Shown: positions 8,927-17,239 of the stretch, piece after piece
Position numbering within the stretch: the stretch's first letter is position 1
Layout: each line of letters starts with the position of its first letter
Source: Caldibacillus debilis DSM 16016
GTDB taxonomy: Bacteria > Bacillota > Bacilli > Bacillales > Caldibacillaceae
Length of the DNA: 64,000 nucleotides
Reading direction: 5' to 3'
NCBI RefSeq assembly: GCF_000383875.1
Contig: NZ_KB912879.1
Location: 290,084-354,083, forward strand
The notes under the pieces: model-generated
Seen by the model: only the letters and a program-made list of their open reading frames with translations
Told to the model about the DNA's origin: nothing
The model's database searches: none
Program-made: the position numbers and the translations under genes

Positions 8927-8980
8927 TTGACAACGTGATAGCGGGATAATATCATTAAATGAGAATGGTTATCATTATTA
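8927..8980 (+). promoter_or_regulatory. Promoter with Fur box upstream of the siderophore importer
   Basis: TTGACA (8927-8932) and TATCAT (8950-8955) are 17 bases apart. Immediately downstream, 8961-8979 reads GAGAATGGTTATCATTATT, matching 16 of 19 positions of the standard Fur box GATAATGATTATCATTATC. Iron-loaded Fur bound here would block transcription of the operon that follows. Confidence 0.8.
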
Positions 8981-9004
8981 ACGGTTTCGAGGGGAGATGG
9001 CGAC

Positions 9005-9823
9005 TTGGATCGGCTGTCTGCGATAAATCTCACGGTTGGTTACGGCAATACGGCAATTGTATCCCAATTGCATTTAAATATTCCCGACGGAAAAATTACG
9101 ACGATTATCGGCCCGAACGGCTGCGGAAAATCCACCTTGTTAAAGACCTTATCCAGGATTCTGAAGCCGAAATCCGGCACGGTTTACCTGGACGGAAAAG
9201 AGATTGAAAAGCAACCGACAAAAACCGTCGCCAAAAAGCTGGCGATCCTGCCCCAGGCCGCTTATGCTCCGGAAGGTTTGACGGTCCGGGAACTCGTTTC
9301 CTACGGGCGTTACCCCCATCAAAAAGGAACGGGAAGACTGAAGCCTTCCGATTGGGAAAAGATCGACTGGGCGATCCATGTGACCGGATTAACGGCCCTT
9401 CAAGACCGGGAAATCGATTCCTTATCCGGCGGGCAAAGACAAAAGGTGTGGATCGCGATGGCCCTCGCCCAGGAAACCGACCTGATTTTGCTGGACGAAC
9501 CGACCACCTATTTGGATATGTCCCACCAACTGGAAGTATTGGAGCTTCTCCAATATTTAAATCAAACGGAAAACCGGACCATCGTCATGGTGCTGCACGA
9601 TCTGAACCACGCGGCCAGGTTTTCCCATTATATGGTCGCCATGAAAAACGGGATCATCGTCAAGGACGGGACGCCGGAAGAAGTGCTGACGCCGGAGGTC
9701 CTAAGGGAAGTCTTTCAAATCGATGCGGTCATCGGGAAGGATCCGAGAACGAAAAGACCGATTTGTTTAACCTATCACGCCCTTCAACCCTCTCCGTTTT
9801 TTCAACAGTCTTCGGCCGTATGA
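9005..9823 (+). CDS. fhuC: Iron-siderophore ABC transporter ATP-binding protein (FhuC/FecE type)
   Basis: A 272-residue ATPase of the iron-chelate uptake family, which powers import from the cytoplasmic face of the membrane permeases encoded at 10854-12883. The Walker A motif GPNGCGKST (about 36-44), the Q-loop at LPQAAYAPEGLTV, the signature LSGGQRQ near 140 and Walker B LILLDEPTTYLD are all intact. The start is TTG at 9005, 6 bases after GGGGAGA. It is the first gene behind the Fur-box promoter and is separated from the binding-protein gene by a second Fur box. The C-terminal tail with FQIDAVIGKDPRTKRPICLTYH is usual for FecE-type proteins. Confidence 0.92.
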   Translation: MDRLSAINLTVGYGNTAIVSQLHLNIPDGKITTIIGPNGCGKSTLLKTLSRILKPKSGTVYLDGKEIEKQPTKTVAKKLAILPQAAYAPEGLTVRELVSYGRYPHQKGTGRLKPSDWEKIDWAIHVTGLTALQDREIDSLSGGQRQKVWIAMALAQETDLILLDEPTTYLDMSHQLEVLELLQYLNQTENRTIVMVLHDLNHAARFSHYMVAMKNGIIVKDGTPEEVLTPEVLREVFQIDAVIGKDPRTKRPICLTYHALQPSPFFQQSSAV

Positions 9824-9842
9824 TTTTTTTTTGAAATTTACT

Positions 9843-9861
9843 GAGAATGATTATTAACTTC
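9843..9861 (+). promoter_or_regulatory. Second Fur box
   Basis: GAGAATGATTATTAACTTC matches 14 of 19 Fur-box positions, mainly in the left half. It lies between the ATPase and the binding-protein gene, so the binding protein may also be transcribed from its own iron-regulated start. Confidence 0.6.
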
Positions 9862-9891
9862 ATAGCAGATCTGAAAGGAGATTGGTCATCG

Positions 9892-10830
9892 ATGAAAAAG
9901 CTCTTATCCGTTCTGATCGTTCTGATCTTGACCGTTGCCTTGGCCGCTTGCGGAAAATCCGATAATCATAAGGAGTCGGCCGGCGATAAAACGTCGGAAA
10001 ATAACGAAACGAGGATTTATCACTCCGAAACCGGCGACGTGAAAGTGCCCGCCAACCCGAAACGGGTGGTCGTCCTCGCTTCCTCCTACACCGGCCACTT
10101 TTTAAAGCTGGGAATCAAGCCCGTCGGCATCACCCAATGGGAGACCCAAAACAAATTTTTTGAGGGCAAATTGGACGGCGCGGAAGTCGTCACCTCCGAT
10201 TCCTTGGACAAAATATTGGAACTGAAACCCGATTTGATCGTCGCTTTCTCTCACGAAAAAAACATCGACAAATTGTCCAAAATCGCGCCAACTGTTGTTT
10301 ACACCTATGACAAATACGGTTATTTGGACATTTTCCGGGAAATCGGAAAACTGGTCGGCAAGGAAAAAGAAGCCGAAAAATGGATTGACGAATGGAACAA
10401 AAAGACGAAAGAAGCCGCCGAAAAAGTGAAGGAAGCCATCGGCGAAGATGCGACCGTCACCGTTTTGGAACCGTACGGAAAAGACTTATATATTTATGGA
10501 AACAATTGGGGCCGGGGCACGGAAATCCTTTATCAGGCCCTCGGCTTGAAAGCCCCGGAGAAAGTGGAAAAAGACGCTTTTGGAACGGGATATAAAGCCA
10601 TTTCCGCGGAGGTCATCCCGGAATACGCGGGCGATTTCATCTTCCTGGGGGACGGCGGAAATAATCCGGATACCTCCTTCATGGAATCCGACGTATGGAA
10701 AAACATCCCCGCCGTCAAAGAAAACCGGGTGATCCCCTTCGATTCCAAGTCCTTTTACTTCAACGATCCGATCTCCCTTGAAAAGGAACTGGACTATATC
10801 GTCGAACAGCTGACCAAATATAAGAAATAA
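9892..10830 (+). CDS. fhuD: Ferric-hydroxamate-binding lipoprotein (FhuD-like)
   Basis: A 312-residue substrate-binding lipoprotein. A short basic N-terminus and hydrophobic stretch end in the lipobox LAAC (Cys20), anchoring it to the outer face of the membrane. The body is a class III periplasmic-binding fold: IYHSETGDVKVPANPKRVVVLASSYTG, then ILELKPDLIVAF, and the C-terminal YFNDPISLEKELDYIVEQLTKY. The stretch around NWGRGTEILYQALGLKAP and the SFYFNDPIS end resemble Bacillus FhuD more than FeuA, pointing to hydroxamate siderophores. AAAGGAGA lies 8 bases upstream of ATG 9892. The exact ligand is inferred. Confidence 0.88.
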   Translation: MKKLLSVLIVLILTVALAACGKSDNHKESAGDKTSENNETRIYHSETGDVKVPANPKRVVVLASSYTGHFLKLGIKPVGITQWETQNKFFEGKLDGAEVVTSDSLDKILELKPDLIVAFSHEKNIDKLSKIAPTVVYTYDKYGYLDIFREIGKLVGKEKEAEKWIDEWNKKTKEAAEKVKEAIGEDATVTVLEPYGKDLYIYGNNWGRGTEILYQALGLKAPEKVEKDAFGTGYKAISAEVIPEYAGDFIFLGDGGNNPDTSFMESDVWKNIPAVKENRVIPFDSKSFYFNDPISLEKELDYIVEQLTKYKK

Positions 10831-10853
10831 CCGGAGGATTTAAGGTAACCAAG

Positions 10854-11876
10854 ATGAAACAGGGACATTCAGCGACGCCTTCCAAGGCGAAAAAAGGATG
10901 GTTTTTGCTCATCAGCCTCTTGGCCCTCGTCCTCAGCCTCGCCGCAGGAATTTCCCTCGGGGCGGCGGATATTGGCTGGGCCACCGCCTGGAAGGCCGTA
11001 TTCCGATATGAAGGCATCAGCGAGGGAGAACGCATCATCCGCGAACTGCGACTCCCCCGGGAATTGGGCGCCGCGATCGTCGGCGCCTCCTTTGCCGTCA
11101 GCGGGGCCATTATGCAAGGGATGACAAAAAACCCCCTCGCCGATTCCGGACTTTTGGGATTGAATGCGGGGGCAAGTTTCGCCATCGCCGCTTTTTATGC
11201 GGCCTTTTCCGATTTTTCCTATTGGGCGGTCATGCTTGTTTCCTTCGCCGGCGCAGGGATCGGCGCCTTTTTGGTCTTCGGGATCGGCGCCTTATCAAAG
11301 AACGGGCTTTCCCCGATCCGCATGACCTTGGCCGGGGCGGCCGTATCCGCCCTGCTGACCGCCCTCGGGGAAGGAATCGCCCTGTATTATCAGCTTTCCC
11401 AAGACCTTGCCTTTTGGATTGCCGGCGGGGTCTCGGGCACGACTTGGACCCAGCTAAAAATCCTTTTCCCCGTGATGACGGGCGCTTTGCTTCTCGCCTT
11501 TTCCCTCGCCCGGCCGCTGACGATCCTCCATTTGGGGGATGAAGCGGCGAAGGGGCTGGGACTGAACACCTTTTTTATAAAAACCGTTCTTATCCTTATC
11601 GTTTTTGTTCTCGCCGGCATTGCCGTATCCGTCGTCGGTCCCGTCGCCTTCGTCGGGCTGATGATCCCCCACATCGCCCGCTTTTTCATCGGACAGGATT
11701 ACCGCTGGGTGCTTCCCGGTTCCGCCATCCTCGGGGGAACATTCATGGTTCTGGCGGACACGGCGGCCCGGCTGATCAACGCCCCCTATGAAACGCCGAT
11801 CGGTGCGGTCGTGTCCTTTATCGGGGTTCCCTTCTTCCTGTACTTGGCCAGGAAGGGAGGAAGGGAATTCGCATGA
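10854..11876 (+). CDS. fhuB: Iron-siderophore ABC permease (FhuB/FecCD family)
   Basis: A 340-residue polytopic membrane protein of the FecCD/BtuC family, with about nine or ten hydrophobic segments. Family motifs include RELRLPRELGAAIVGASFAVSGAIMQGMTKNPLADSGLLGLNAGASF and, near the C-terminus, VVGPVAFVGLMIPHIARFFIGQDYR, the ATPase-contacting loop. It pairs with the product of the next gene to form the channel for the ferric siderophore. It starts 23 bases after the fhuD-type stop and its stop codon overlaps the start of the next permease by 4 bases (ATGA), so the two are translationally coupled. Confidence 0.92.
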   Translation: MKQGHSATPSKAKKGWFLLISLLALVLSLAAGISLGAADIGWATAWKAVFRYEGISEGERIIRELRLPRELGAAIVGASFAVSGAIMQGMTKNPLADSGLLGLNAGASFAIAAFYAAFSDFSYWAVMLVSFAGAGIGAFLVFGIGALSKNGLSPIRMTLAGAAVSALLTALGEGIALYYQLSQDLAFWIAGGVSGTTWTQLKILFPVMTGALLLAFSLARPLTILHLGDEAAKGLGLNTFFIKTVLILIVFVLAGIAVSVVGPVAFVGLMIPHIARFFIGQDYRWVLPGSAILGGTFMVLADTAARLINAPYETPIGAVVSFIGVPFFLYLARKGGREFA

Positions 11877-12883
11877 AAGGCTTTCCGGGATCTGTGAAAA
11901 ATTGGGCCATTTTCGGTGCGGCCCTGGTTTTATTGTTCCTCGTTTTTCTCATCAGCATGGCGGCGGGATATATTTCCCTTACCCCGGCCCAGCTGCTTCG
12001 CACGATCGCCGGATCGGGAACGGAGCGGGAAAATTTGATCCTGTTCGATTTCCGCCTGCCCCGGATCCTGATCACCGTCCTGGCCGGAATGGCCTTTGCC
12101 GTAGCGGGCGGCGTCTTGCAAAGCATCACAAAAAATCCCCTGGCGGATCCGGGCATTTTGGGCATCCATTCCGGCGCCGGGGTAATGGTGGTTCTCTATA
12201 TTTCCTTTTTTTCCGTCGAACCGGGCAGCTTCGTATATATCCTTCCCCTTTTCGCCTTTTTGGGCGGCATGATCACGGCCGCGATCATCTATGTTTTGTC
12301 CTACAAAAGGGGAGAAGGCATCCATCCTTTCCGCCTTGTGCTGAACGGCGTCGGATTGGCGACCGCCTGGTCGGGGGCCGTACTGATGATTTCCATCCGC
12401 CTGGAACGGAGCGACTACCAATTTATGGCCAATTGGCTGGCGGGAAATATTTGGGGGGACGATTGGCCTTTCGTTTTCGCCTTTCTCCCCTGGCTCGTTC
12501 TTTTCTTCCTGATCATCTTTGCCCGCCTGCAGGCCTTGAATCTTTTGAATGTGGATGAGCAGGCGGCGATCGGTTTGGGGGTCCGGGTGGAAAAGGAAAG
12601 ATGGATCCTTCTTTTCAGCGCGGTCGCCTTGGCATCCGCAGCCGTCTCGGTGACCGGGGGCATCTCCTTCATCGGCCTGATTGCCCCCCATATGGCAAGA
12701 AGGCTCGTCGGGCCGCGCCACCAGGTTTTTTTGCCGCTCAGCGCGTTGATCGGCGCGATCCTGCTCTTGTCCGCGGACACCATCGGGAGGGTCATCCTCG
12801 ATCCGAAAGGGATCCCCGCCGGCGTCATCGTTGCCGTGATCGGCGCCCCCTACTTTTTGTATTTATTGTCCAGGCAGAAATGA
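11873..12883 (+). CDS. fhuG: Iron-siderophore ABC permease (FhuG/FecCD family)
   Basis: A 336-residue FecCD-family permease, partner of the preceding gene. It has the same layout: DFRLPRILITVLAGMAFAVAGGVLQSITKNPLADPGILGIHSGAG in the N-terminal half and VSVTGGISFIGLIAPHMARRLVGPRHQ for ATPase contact. ATG 11873 overlaps the upstream TGA. The two permeases are diverged (FhuB- and FhuG-like), as in Bacillus ferrichrome-type systems, not a recent duplication. The next gene begins 13 bases downstream after a strong AAGGAGGA, so the reductase is in the same transcript. Confidence 0.92.
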   Translation: MKGFPGSVKNWAIFGAALVLLFLVFLISMAAGYISLTPAQLLRTIAGSGTERENLILFDFRLPRILITVLAGMAFAVAGGVLQSITKNPLADPGILGIHSGAGVMVVLYISFFSVEPGSFVYILPLFAFLGGMITAAIIYVLSYKRGEGIHPFRLVLNGVGLATAWSGAVLMISIRLERSDYQFMANWLAGNIWGDDWPFVFAFLPWLVLFFLIIFARLQALNLLNVDEQAAIGLGVRVEKERWILLFSAVALASAAVSVTGGISFIGLIAPHMARRLVGPRHQVFLPLSALIGAILLLSADTIGRVILDPKGIPAGVIVAVIGAPYFLYLLSRQK

Positions 12884-12896
12884 AGGAGGAGTTCCG

Positions 12897-13883
12897 GTGA
12901 AAGAAGTTTATGACGTGACGATAATCGGAGGCGGTCCGATCGGCCTGTTCACGGCCTTCTATTGCGGAATGCGAAAGCTGAAGACGAAAATCATCGAAGC
13001 GAGCCTCCAATTGGGGGGAAAAATCTCCCTCTTTTATCCGGAAAAAATCATCCGGGATATCGGAGGAATTCCCCAAATTAAAGGGGAGCTACTGGTGAAA
13101 CAGCTGATCGAGCAGGCCAAAACCTTTGATCCGACGGTCGTGTGCGGGGAACGTGCGGACCTTCTGGAAAGGTCGGCCGACGGCACCTTCGTGATCACGT
13201 GCACCAACGGGAACAAGCATTACACAAAAACGATCATCTTGGCCGTGGGCCACGGCCTGTTCAAACCGAAAAAATTGAAGATTGACGGCGCCGAGCAATA
13301 TCTCGGGACCTGTTTGCATTACACGGTGGACCGGCTGTCCATTTTTGAAGGGAAGGACGTGGTCATTTCCGGCGGAGGAAACACCGCCGTCGACTGGGCC
13401 AATGAATTATCTTCCATCGCCAAAAGCGTGACGATCGTCCACCGGAAAGACGAATTCTCCGCCCACGAGCAGCAGGTGGAAAGGATCAAGCTGCAGGCGC
13501 GGATTTGCGCACTTTGCCAAATTAAAGCGATCCATGGAAAGGAAAATCAACTGGATATCTCCGTGGAAAACTTGCGGACGAAACAAACGGACCGGTTAAA
13601 AGCCGACCACCTCCTCATCTGCCACGGCATCGAATCGGATTTCGGGAATTTGGTGAATTGGGGATTGAAGATGGCCGAAAATCGATTTGTCGTAAACAAC
13701 CGGATGGAAACGAATATCCCCGGCATCTTTGCCGTGGGCGATGCGGTGATCTACCCGAACAAATTGAAACTGATCGCTGGCGGTTTCATGGAAGGCCCGG
13801 TCGCCGTAAACAGCGCCACCCAATTCCTCCATCCGGACAAACCCCTCGTCGACCTGTATTCCACCCATTACGATTTTTCATGA
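12897..13883 (+). CDS. Ferredoxin/flavodoxin-NADP reductase-like flavoprotein, probable siderophore reductase
   Basis: A 328-residue thioredoxin-reductase-like FAD protein without the redox-active CxxC pair, the layout of YumC/YcgT-type ferredoxin-NADP reductases. The FAD site is TIIGGGPIGLFTAF (about 8-21), the NAD(P)H site VISGGGNTAVDWANEL near 153, and the FAD-closing segment GIFAVGDAVIYPNKLKLIAGG near 277. GTG 12897 follows AAGGAGGA. Being the last gene of a Fur-controlled siderophore operon suggests that it reduces the imported Fe(III)-siderophore to release iron, as reported for the related staphylococcal IruO. That role is inferred from context. General ferredoxin reduction is the alternative. 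Confidence 0.85.
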   Translation: MKEVYDVTIIGGGPIGLFTAFYCGMRKLKTKIIEASLQLGGKISLFYPEKIIRDIGGIPQIKGELLVKQLIEQAKTFDPTVVCGERADLLERSADGTFVITCTNGNKHYTKTIILAVGHGLFKPKKLKIDGAEQYLGTCLHYTVDRLSIFEGKDVVISGGGNTAVDWANELSSIAKSVTIVHRKDEFSAHEQQVERIKLQARICALCQIKAIHGKENQLDISVENLRTKQTDRLKADHLLICHGIESDFGNLVNWGLKMAENRFVVNNRMETNIPGIFAVGDAVIYPNKLKLIAGGFMEGPVAVNSATQFLHPDKPLVDLYSTHYDFS

Positions 13884-13950
13884 AAAAGGATGTCCCCAAG
13901 GGACATTTCCTCGAAGAAGGGAAAACCGATCCGCCTTGAATAAAAGGCAA

Positions 13951-14005
13951 GGGGCGCTCCCGCCGGCCCATTTCAATTGGGAATGGAGGGAGCGCCCCGT
14001 TTTTA
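13951..14005 (+). terminator. Strong intrinsic terminator of the siderophore operon
   Basis: An 11-bp perfect stem, GGGGCGCTCCC (13951-13961) with GGGAGCGCCCC (13988-13998), is followed by GTTTTT. In the other direction the stem is followed by TTGCCTTTTATT, so it may also serve the minus-strand operon that ends at 14083. A smaller hairpin (TGTCCCcaaGGGACA) lies just after the reductase stop. Confidence 0.85.
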
Positions 14006-14082
14006 ATTCCGTTTTGATGTTTGTTTGAAAAAGAAGCTTCCGGACTCCATCACGGATTATATCATCGGTTTTCAAGACAGGT

Positions 14083-14856
14083 TTAAATTAATCCCAATTT
14101 GCTTAGCGCATACGGTATCCCGTCATCGTCTGCGGATCTCGTGATCATATCGGCATAAGGAAGAAGATCTTGATGGGAGTTGCCCATGGCGATACCCATG
14201 CCGACAAACGATAACATCTCTTTATCATTTAATCCGTCGCCAAAAGCGATGGCTTCCTCGGGCTTTATGCCGAGATATTCCAACATGGCTTTTATTCCGG
14301 TCGCTTTTGACAAAGTCGCCGGAATGACATCCAGCACCAGAGGATGCCAGCGGACGAAGGAAAATTCGGGAAATAATTTTTTATACGGCTCCTCCTCATT
14401 GGCCTTACAATAGAGCATCACCTCATAAATTTCTTCCTTATGCCAAAAATCCGGCTGATATTCAGGCGTATAATTCAGATTCAGAGAATCGAAGGATTCG
14501 ATAACCTCCGGATGATTCATCACATTACTTACCGTTTTTTCCAGGTTGGAAAAAACAAGCGGGTGATTCTTTTTCCCGGCATATTGAATGAATTTCCCTA
14601 GAAGCGTTTTATTAAAGGGTACGGCTTGGATCGTCTTCCCTTTGTAGCTTGCATAAGCGCCATTAAAGGATATAAAAGCATTTACTCCCAGCTGTTCACT
14701 TACGGCAGTTAAATGATGCGGGGCCCTGCCGGTTGCTAAAACAACCTCCAAACCATTTTGTTTTAACTGCAGCACAGCCTTTAATGTATTGGACGGGATT
14801 ATTTTTTCTTGATTAAGCAAAGTTCCATCGATATCAAAAAATACAATTTTGAACAT
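14083..14856 (-). CDS. Cof-type HAD phosphatase
   Basis: A 257-residue HAD-superfamily hydrolase of the Cof/YbiV class. Motif I is FFDIDGTLLN (nucleophile Asp8, acid Asp10), motif II VLATGRAPHH, and motif III/IV AIAFGDGLNDKEML near 208, with a Cof-type cap domain between. Such enzymes remove phosphate from sugar phosphates or flavin precursors. It is the last gene of the sgc-like operon, 12 bases after the M42 peptidase gene, so it probably acts on a phosphorylated intermediate of that pathway or limits its accumulation. It has no counterpart in the E. coli sgc set. The substrate is unknown. Confidence 0.88.
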   Translation of the reverse strand: MFKIVFFDIDGTLLNQEKIIPSNTLKAVLQLKQNGLEVVLATGRAPHHLTAVSEQLGVNAFISFNGAYASYKGKTIQAVPFNKTLLGKFIQYAGKKNHPLVFSNLEKTVSNVMNHPEVIESFDSLNLNYTPEYQPDFWHKEEIYEVMLYCKANEEEPYKKLFPEFSFVRWHPLVLDVIPATLSKATGIKAMLEYLGIKPEEAIAFGDGLNDKEMLSFVGMGIAMGNSHQDLLPYADMITRSADDDGIPYALSKLGLI

Positions 14857-14867
14857 GGAGATTTCCC

Positions 14868-15977
14868 TTATTTTGCAAATTTATAATTTTTGCCGAAACC
14901 GGTGTTCTTTTCCAACCCAATAATAAAGCTGTATAAAAGTTTTTCCGCCCATTCGACATCCTTCATGCTTATTGTTTCTATCGGCGTATGCGTATATCTG
15001 GCAGGAATCGATATGTTTGCGACAGCTGCGCCCAATTCATCGAAAACAATAAAAGCATTTTCTGTAATTACGCCAACGGCGATTTCCCTTTGGAAGGGTA
15101 TGGATTCCCGGCTACATATTTTCTCTAATTCTTCAATTAATCCCGTGTCCGGCAAAACGCCCGCCAACGTTCCTTTCCCATGAAAATTTAGATAAGTCAG
15201 CGCCGGCCCCCCGTCCAGTTTTACGTCGGTATAGCCATACAAATCTGGCGTATCACATGCAGGTGTCACATCTAATCCGATCGATACATTTGGTTTAATT
15301 TTCTTTACCGCAGGCAATATGCCCCGAATATTGAATTCTTCCTGGACACATGCGACCAGATAAACATCCCAATTCAATTGATCTTTATTTTTGGCCAGGT
15401 GTTCACCAAGCTGCAATAAAATTGCACAAGCAACACGGTCATCAAGCGCCTTACTTGTAATCCAGCCGTTATCCCTTTCGATAAAATCCGCATGAAAACA
15501 AATCCAGCTCCCAATCTTTACGCCTAACTTTTCCGCTTCTTCTTTCGATTTTACGCCAATGTCAATATATAGTTTATCCTGCGAGGGAAACGATCCTTTT
15601 TCCTCCGGTTTAAGAAAATGATAGGATTTTGTTCCTGCGACTCCCGGGACAACCCCTTTTTCTCCGATTACATCAAGCCGCAACCCCGGAAGTACGTTTA
15701 CATTCGCACCGCCGATTCTTTCTACATAGAGATATCCATTTTTATCAATATTTCTTACGATAAAACCGACTTCATCCATATGCCCAAAAACCATTATTTT
15801 TTTTGCATTCGGTGCCCCGGAAGAGATGCGGCAAATCACATTGCCGATCACATCCACTTCAACTTCGTCACTAAATTCCAGAAAATGGTTTCTCATGTAC
15901 TCAATTACCGGATCCTCTTTGGAACTGACCGCATGAATAGCCGTTAATTCTTTTAAATATTCTTTCATCGTTTTCAA
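14868..15977 (-). CDS. sgcX: M42-family metallo-aminopeptidase-like protein (SgcX/FrvX type)
   Basis: A 369-residue M42 dinuclear metalloenzyme. The metal-binding pattern is present: VFGHMDEVGF (His66, Asp68), SKALDDRVACAIL (Asp near 181), the catalytic pair in ACVQEEFNIRG, and GLDVTPACD further on. Members are glutamyl/aminopeptidases or were once called endoglucanases; in sgc and frv operons their job is unknown. The start is TTG 15977, 6 bases after GAGGTGA; ATG 15968 is the alternative. Sitting between a PTS and a phosphatase, it may trim an amino-acyl or peptide group from an imported sugar conjugate. That is an inference. Confidence 0.85.
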   Translation of the reverse strand: MKTMKEYLKELTAIHAVSSKEDPVIEYMRNHFLEFSDEVEVDVIGNVICRISSGAPNAKKIMVFGHMDEVGFIVRNIDKNGYLYVERIGGANVNVLPGLRLDVIGEKGVVPGVAGTKSYHFLKPEEKGSFPSQDKLYIDIGVKSKEEAEKLGVKIGSWICFHADFIERDNGWITSKALDDRVACAILLQLGEHLAKNKDQLNWDVYLVACVQEEFNIRGILPAVKKIKPNVSIGLDVTPACDTPDLYGYTDVKLDGGPALTYLNFHGKGTLAGVLPDTGLIEELEKICSRESIPFQREIAVGVITENAFIVFDELGAAVANISIPARYTHTPIETISMKDVEWAEKLLYSFIIGLEKNTGFGKNYKFAK

Positions 15978-16011
15978 AACGGATCACCTCAAGGCTGATT
16001 TCTGATTAACT

Positions 16012-16683
16012 CTAGATCGCACATAATGCCTCCCTGATTGTTTCCACAGCCCGTTTTTTATCGTCAAAAGCTTTATTTTTAAAAATGTATGAACCTACAA
16101 CGAAAACGTTCGCACCTGCATCCGCACACATTTTCGCTTCGGCCGGGGTGATCCCCCCGTCCACTTCAATATCTACTTTGGCGTTCTTTTTTTCTATCAG
16201 TTCCTTCAATTCCGATATCTTGGGCAGGACATTCGGAATAAAGGGCTGCCCCCCGAATCCCGGATTTACCGTCATCACCAGTACCATATCCAAATCATTG
16301 ATCAAATATTGGATGGCGGATATCGGTGTCGCAGGGTTTAAGGCGACACCGGCCTTCTTATTGTAACTTTTGATTTGATGCACAAGGCGGTGCAAATGGT
16401 AGTTACCTTCCGCATGTATCGTTATAATATCGGCGCCCGCATTGACAAAATCGGGGATATATTTTCCGGGTTCATGAATCATCAAATGGACATCAAATAC
16501 TAAATGGCAATGCTTTCTGATCGATTCGATGACGGTTGGACCGAAAGAAATGCTCGGCGCAAACTGACCATCAATCACATCCAAATGCAAAAAATCAGCC
16601 CCTCCACATTGAACGGCCTTTATCTCTTTTTCTAAATTCCAGAAATCCGCGTTTAATATGGAAGGGGCTATTTTATAATTCAT
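16012..16683 (-). CDS. sgcE: Ribulose-phosphate 3-epimerase family protein (SgcE type)
   Basis: A 223-residue TIM-barrel epimerase of the Rpe family, which moves the C3 hydroxyl of a ketopentose (or ketohexose) phosphate. Visible motifs are APSILNADFW at the N-terminus, HLDVIDGQFAPSISFG, FDVHLMIHEPGKYI, HAEGNYHLHRLV, VNPGFGGQPFIPNVL and VDGGITPAEA, which include the metal-binding His and Asp residues. ATG 16683 is placed well after AGAGGTG; the GTG nine bases earlier lies inside the ribosome site. Within an sgc-like operon it is more likely a pathway-specific epimerase than the housekeeping enzyme. Confidence 0.9.
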   Translation of the reverse strand: MNYKIAPSILNADFWNLEKEIKAVQCGGADFLHLDVIDGQFAPSISFGPTVIESIRKHCHLVFDVHLMIHEPGKYIPDFVNAGADIITIHAEGNYHLHRLVHQIKSYNKKAGVALNPATPISAIQYLINDLDMVLVMTVNPGFGGQPFIPNVLPKISELKELIEKKNAKVDIEVDGGITPAEAKMCADAGANVFVVGSYIFKNKAFDDKKRAVETIREALCAI

Positions 16684-16723
16684 TTCTAACACCTCTTGCT
16701 TGAAAAAGTCGCTTCATCTTATC

Positions 16724-17218
16724 TTATTTTTCCAACAGGTCTCCAAAAAAAGAATCTATAACCATCATTACCCCGCTTTTATTTTTGGCGTTCTTTATAT
16801 CTAACAAAGCCTGCTCATCGCGTATAAGTTCCATAATCTTCTGAAGCGTTTTCAGCTGTGAAGCAGGATGGGTAATGGCAAGCATGAAAATGATGCTGAC
16901 CGGAACATCTTTTTTTGTATCCATTGCCTGAAAAGTAACCGGATTTTTCAGGATCCCGATGCCCAAACTTCCTTTGATGACATGTTTAGGATCGGTATGG
17001 GGAATGGCAATCCCTAAACGGTTTGTTTCCAATCCTGTCGGAAACGTCTTTTCCCTCTCGATCAATGCGTCAGGAAAAGTCCTTTTTACATAGTTTTTTC
17101 TTAAAAAGTTTCGGCTCAACACAGTAATGGCTTCTGCAAAATCATCCGCATCAATATTTCGTTCAATCAAATCTTCCTCTATAATGAGTCTGCCATTGTC
17201 TTTTGCTTCATTTTTCAT
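16724..17218 (-). CDS. sgcA: PTS IIA component, galactitol/fructose type (SgcA)
   Basis: A 164-residue IIA protein of the fructose/nitrogen-regulatory superfamily (PTS_EIIA_2). The phosphorylated His is in RLGIAIPHTDPKHV (His74). An upstream TGLETNR and downstream IIFMLAITHPASQLKTL are typical of GatA-like IIA domains. It passes phosphate to the separate IIB at 18619-18900. The gene lies 22 bases after IIC in the same operon. The N-terminal 20 residues (KNEAKDNGRL) are more polar than usual, otherwise length and motifs are ordinary. Confidence 0.87.
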   Translation of the reverse strand: MKNEAKDNGRLIIEEDLIERNIDADDFAEAITVLSRNFLRKNYVKRTFPDALIEREKTFPTGLETNRLGIAIPHTDPKHVIKGSLGIGILKNPVTFQAMDTKKDVPVSIIFMLAITHPASQLKTLQKIMELIRDEQALLDIKNAKNKSGVMMVIDSFFGDLLEK

Positions 17219-17239
17219 CGCTGTACATCCTTCTCTTCT

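Noticed and set aside
8745-8933. 62-codon minus-strand ORF before the iron operon
   Set aside because: No ribosome site; it overlaps the promoter of the Fur-controlled operon and has low-complexity composition.
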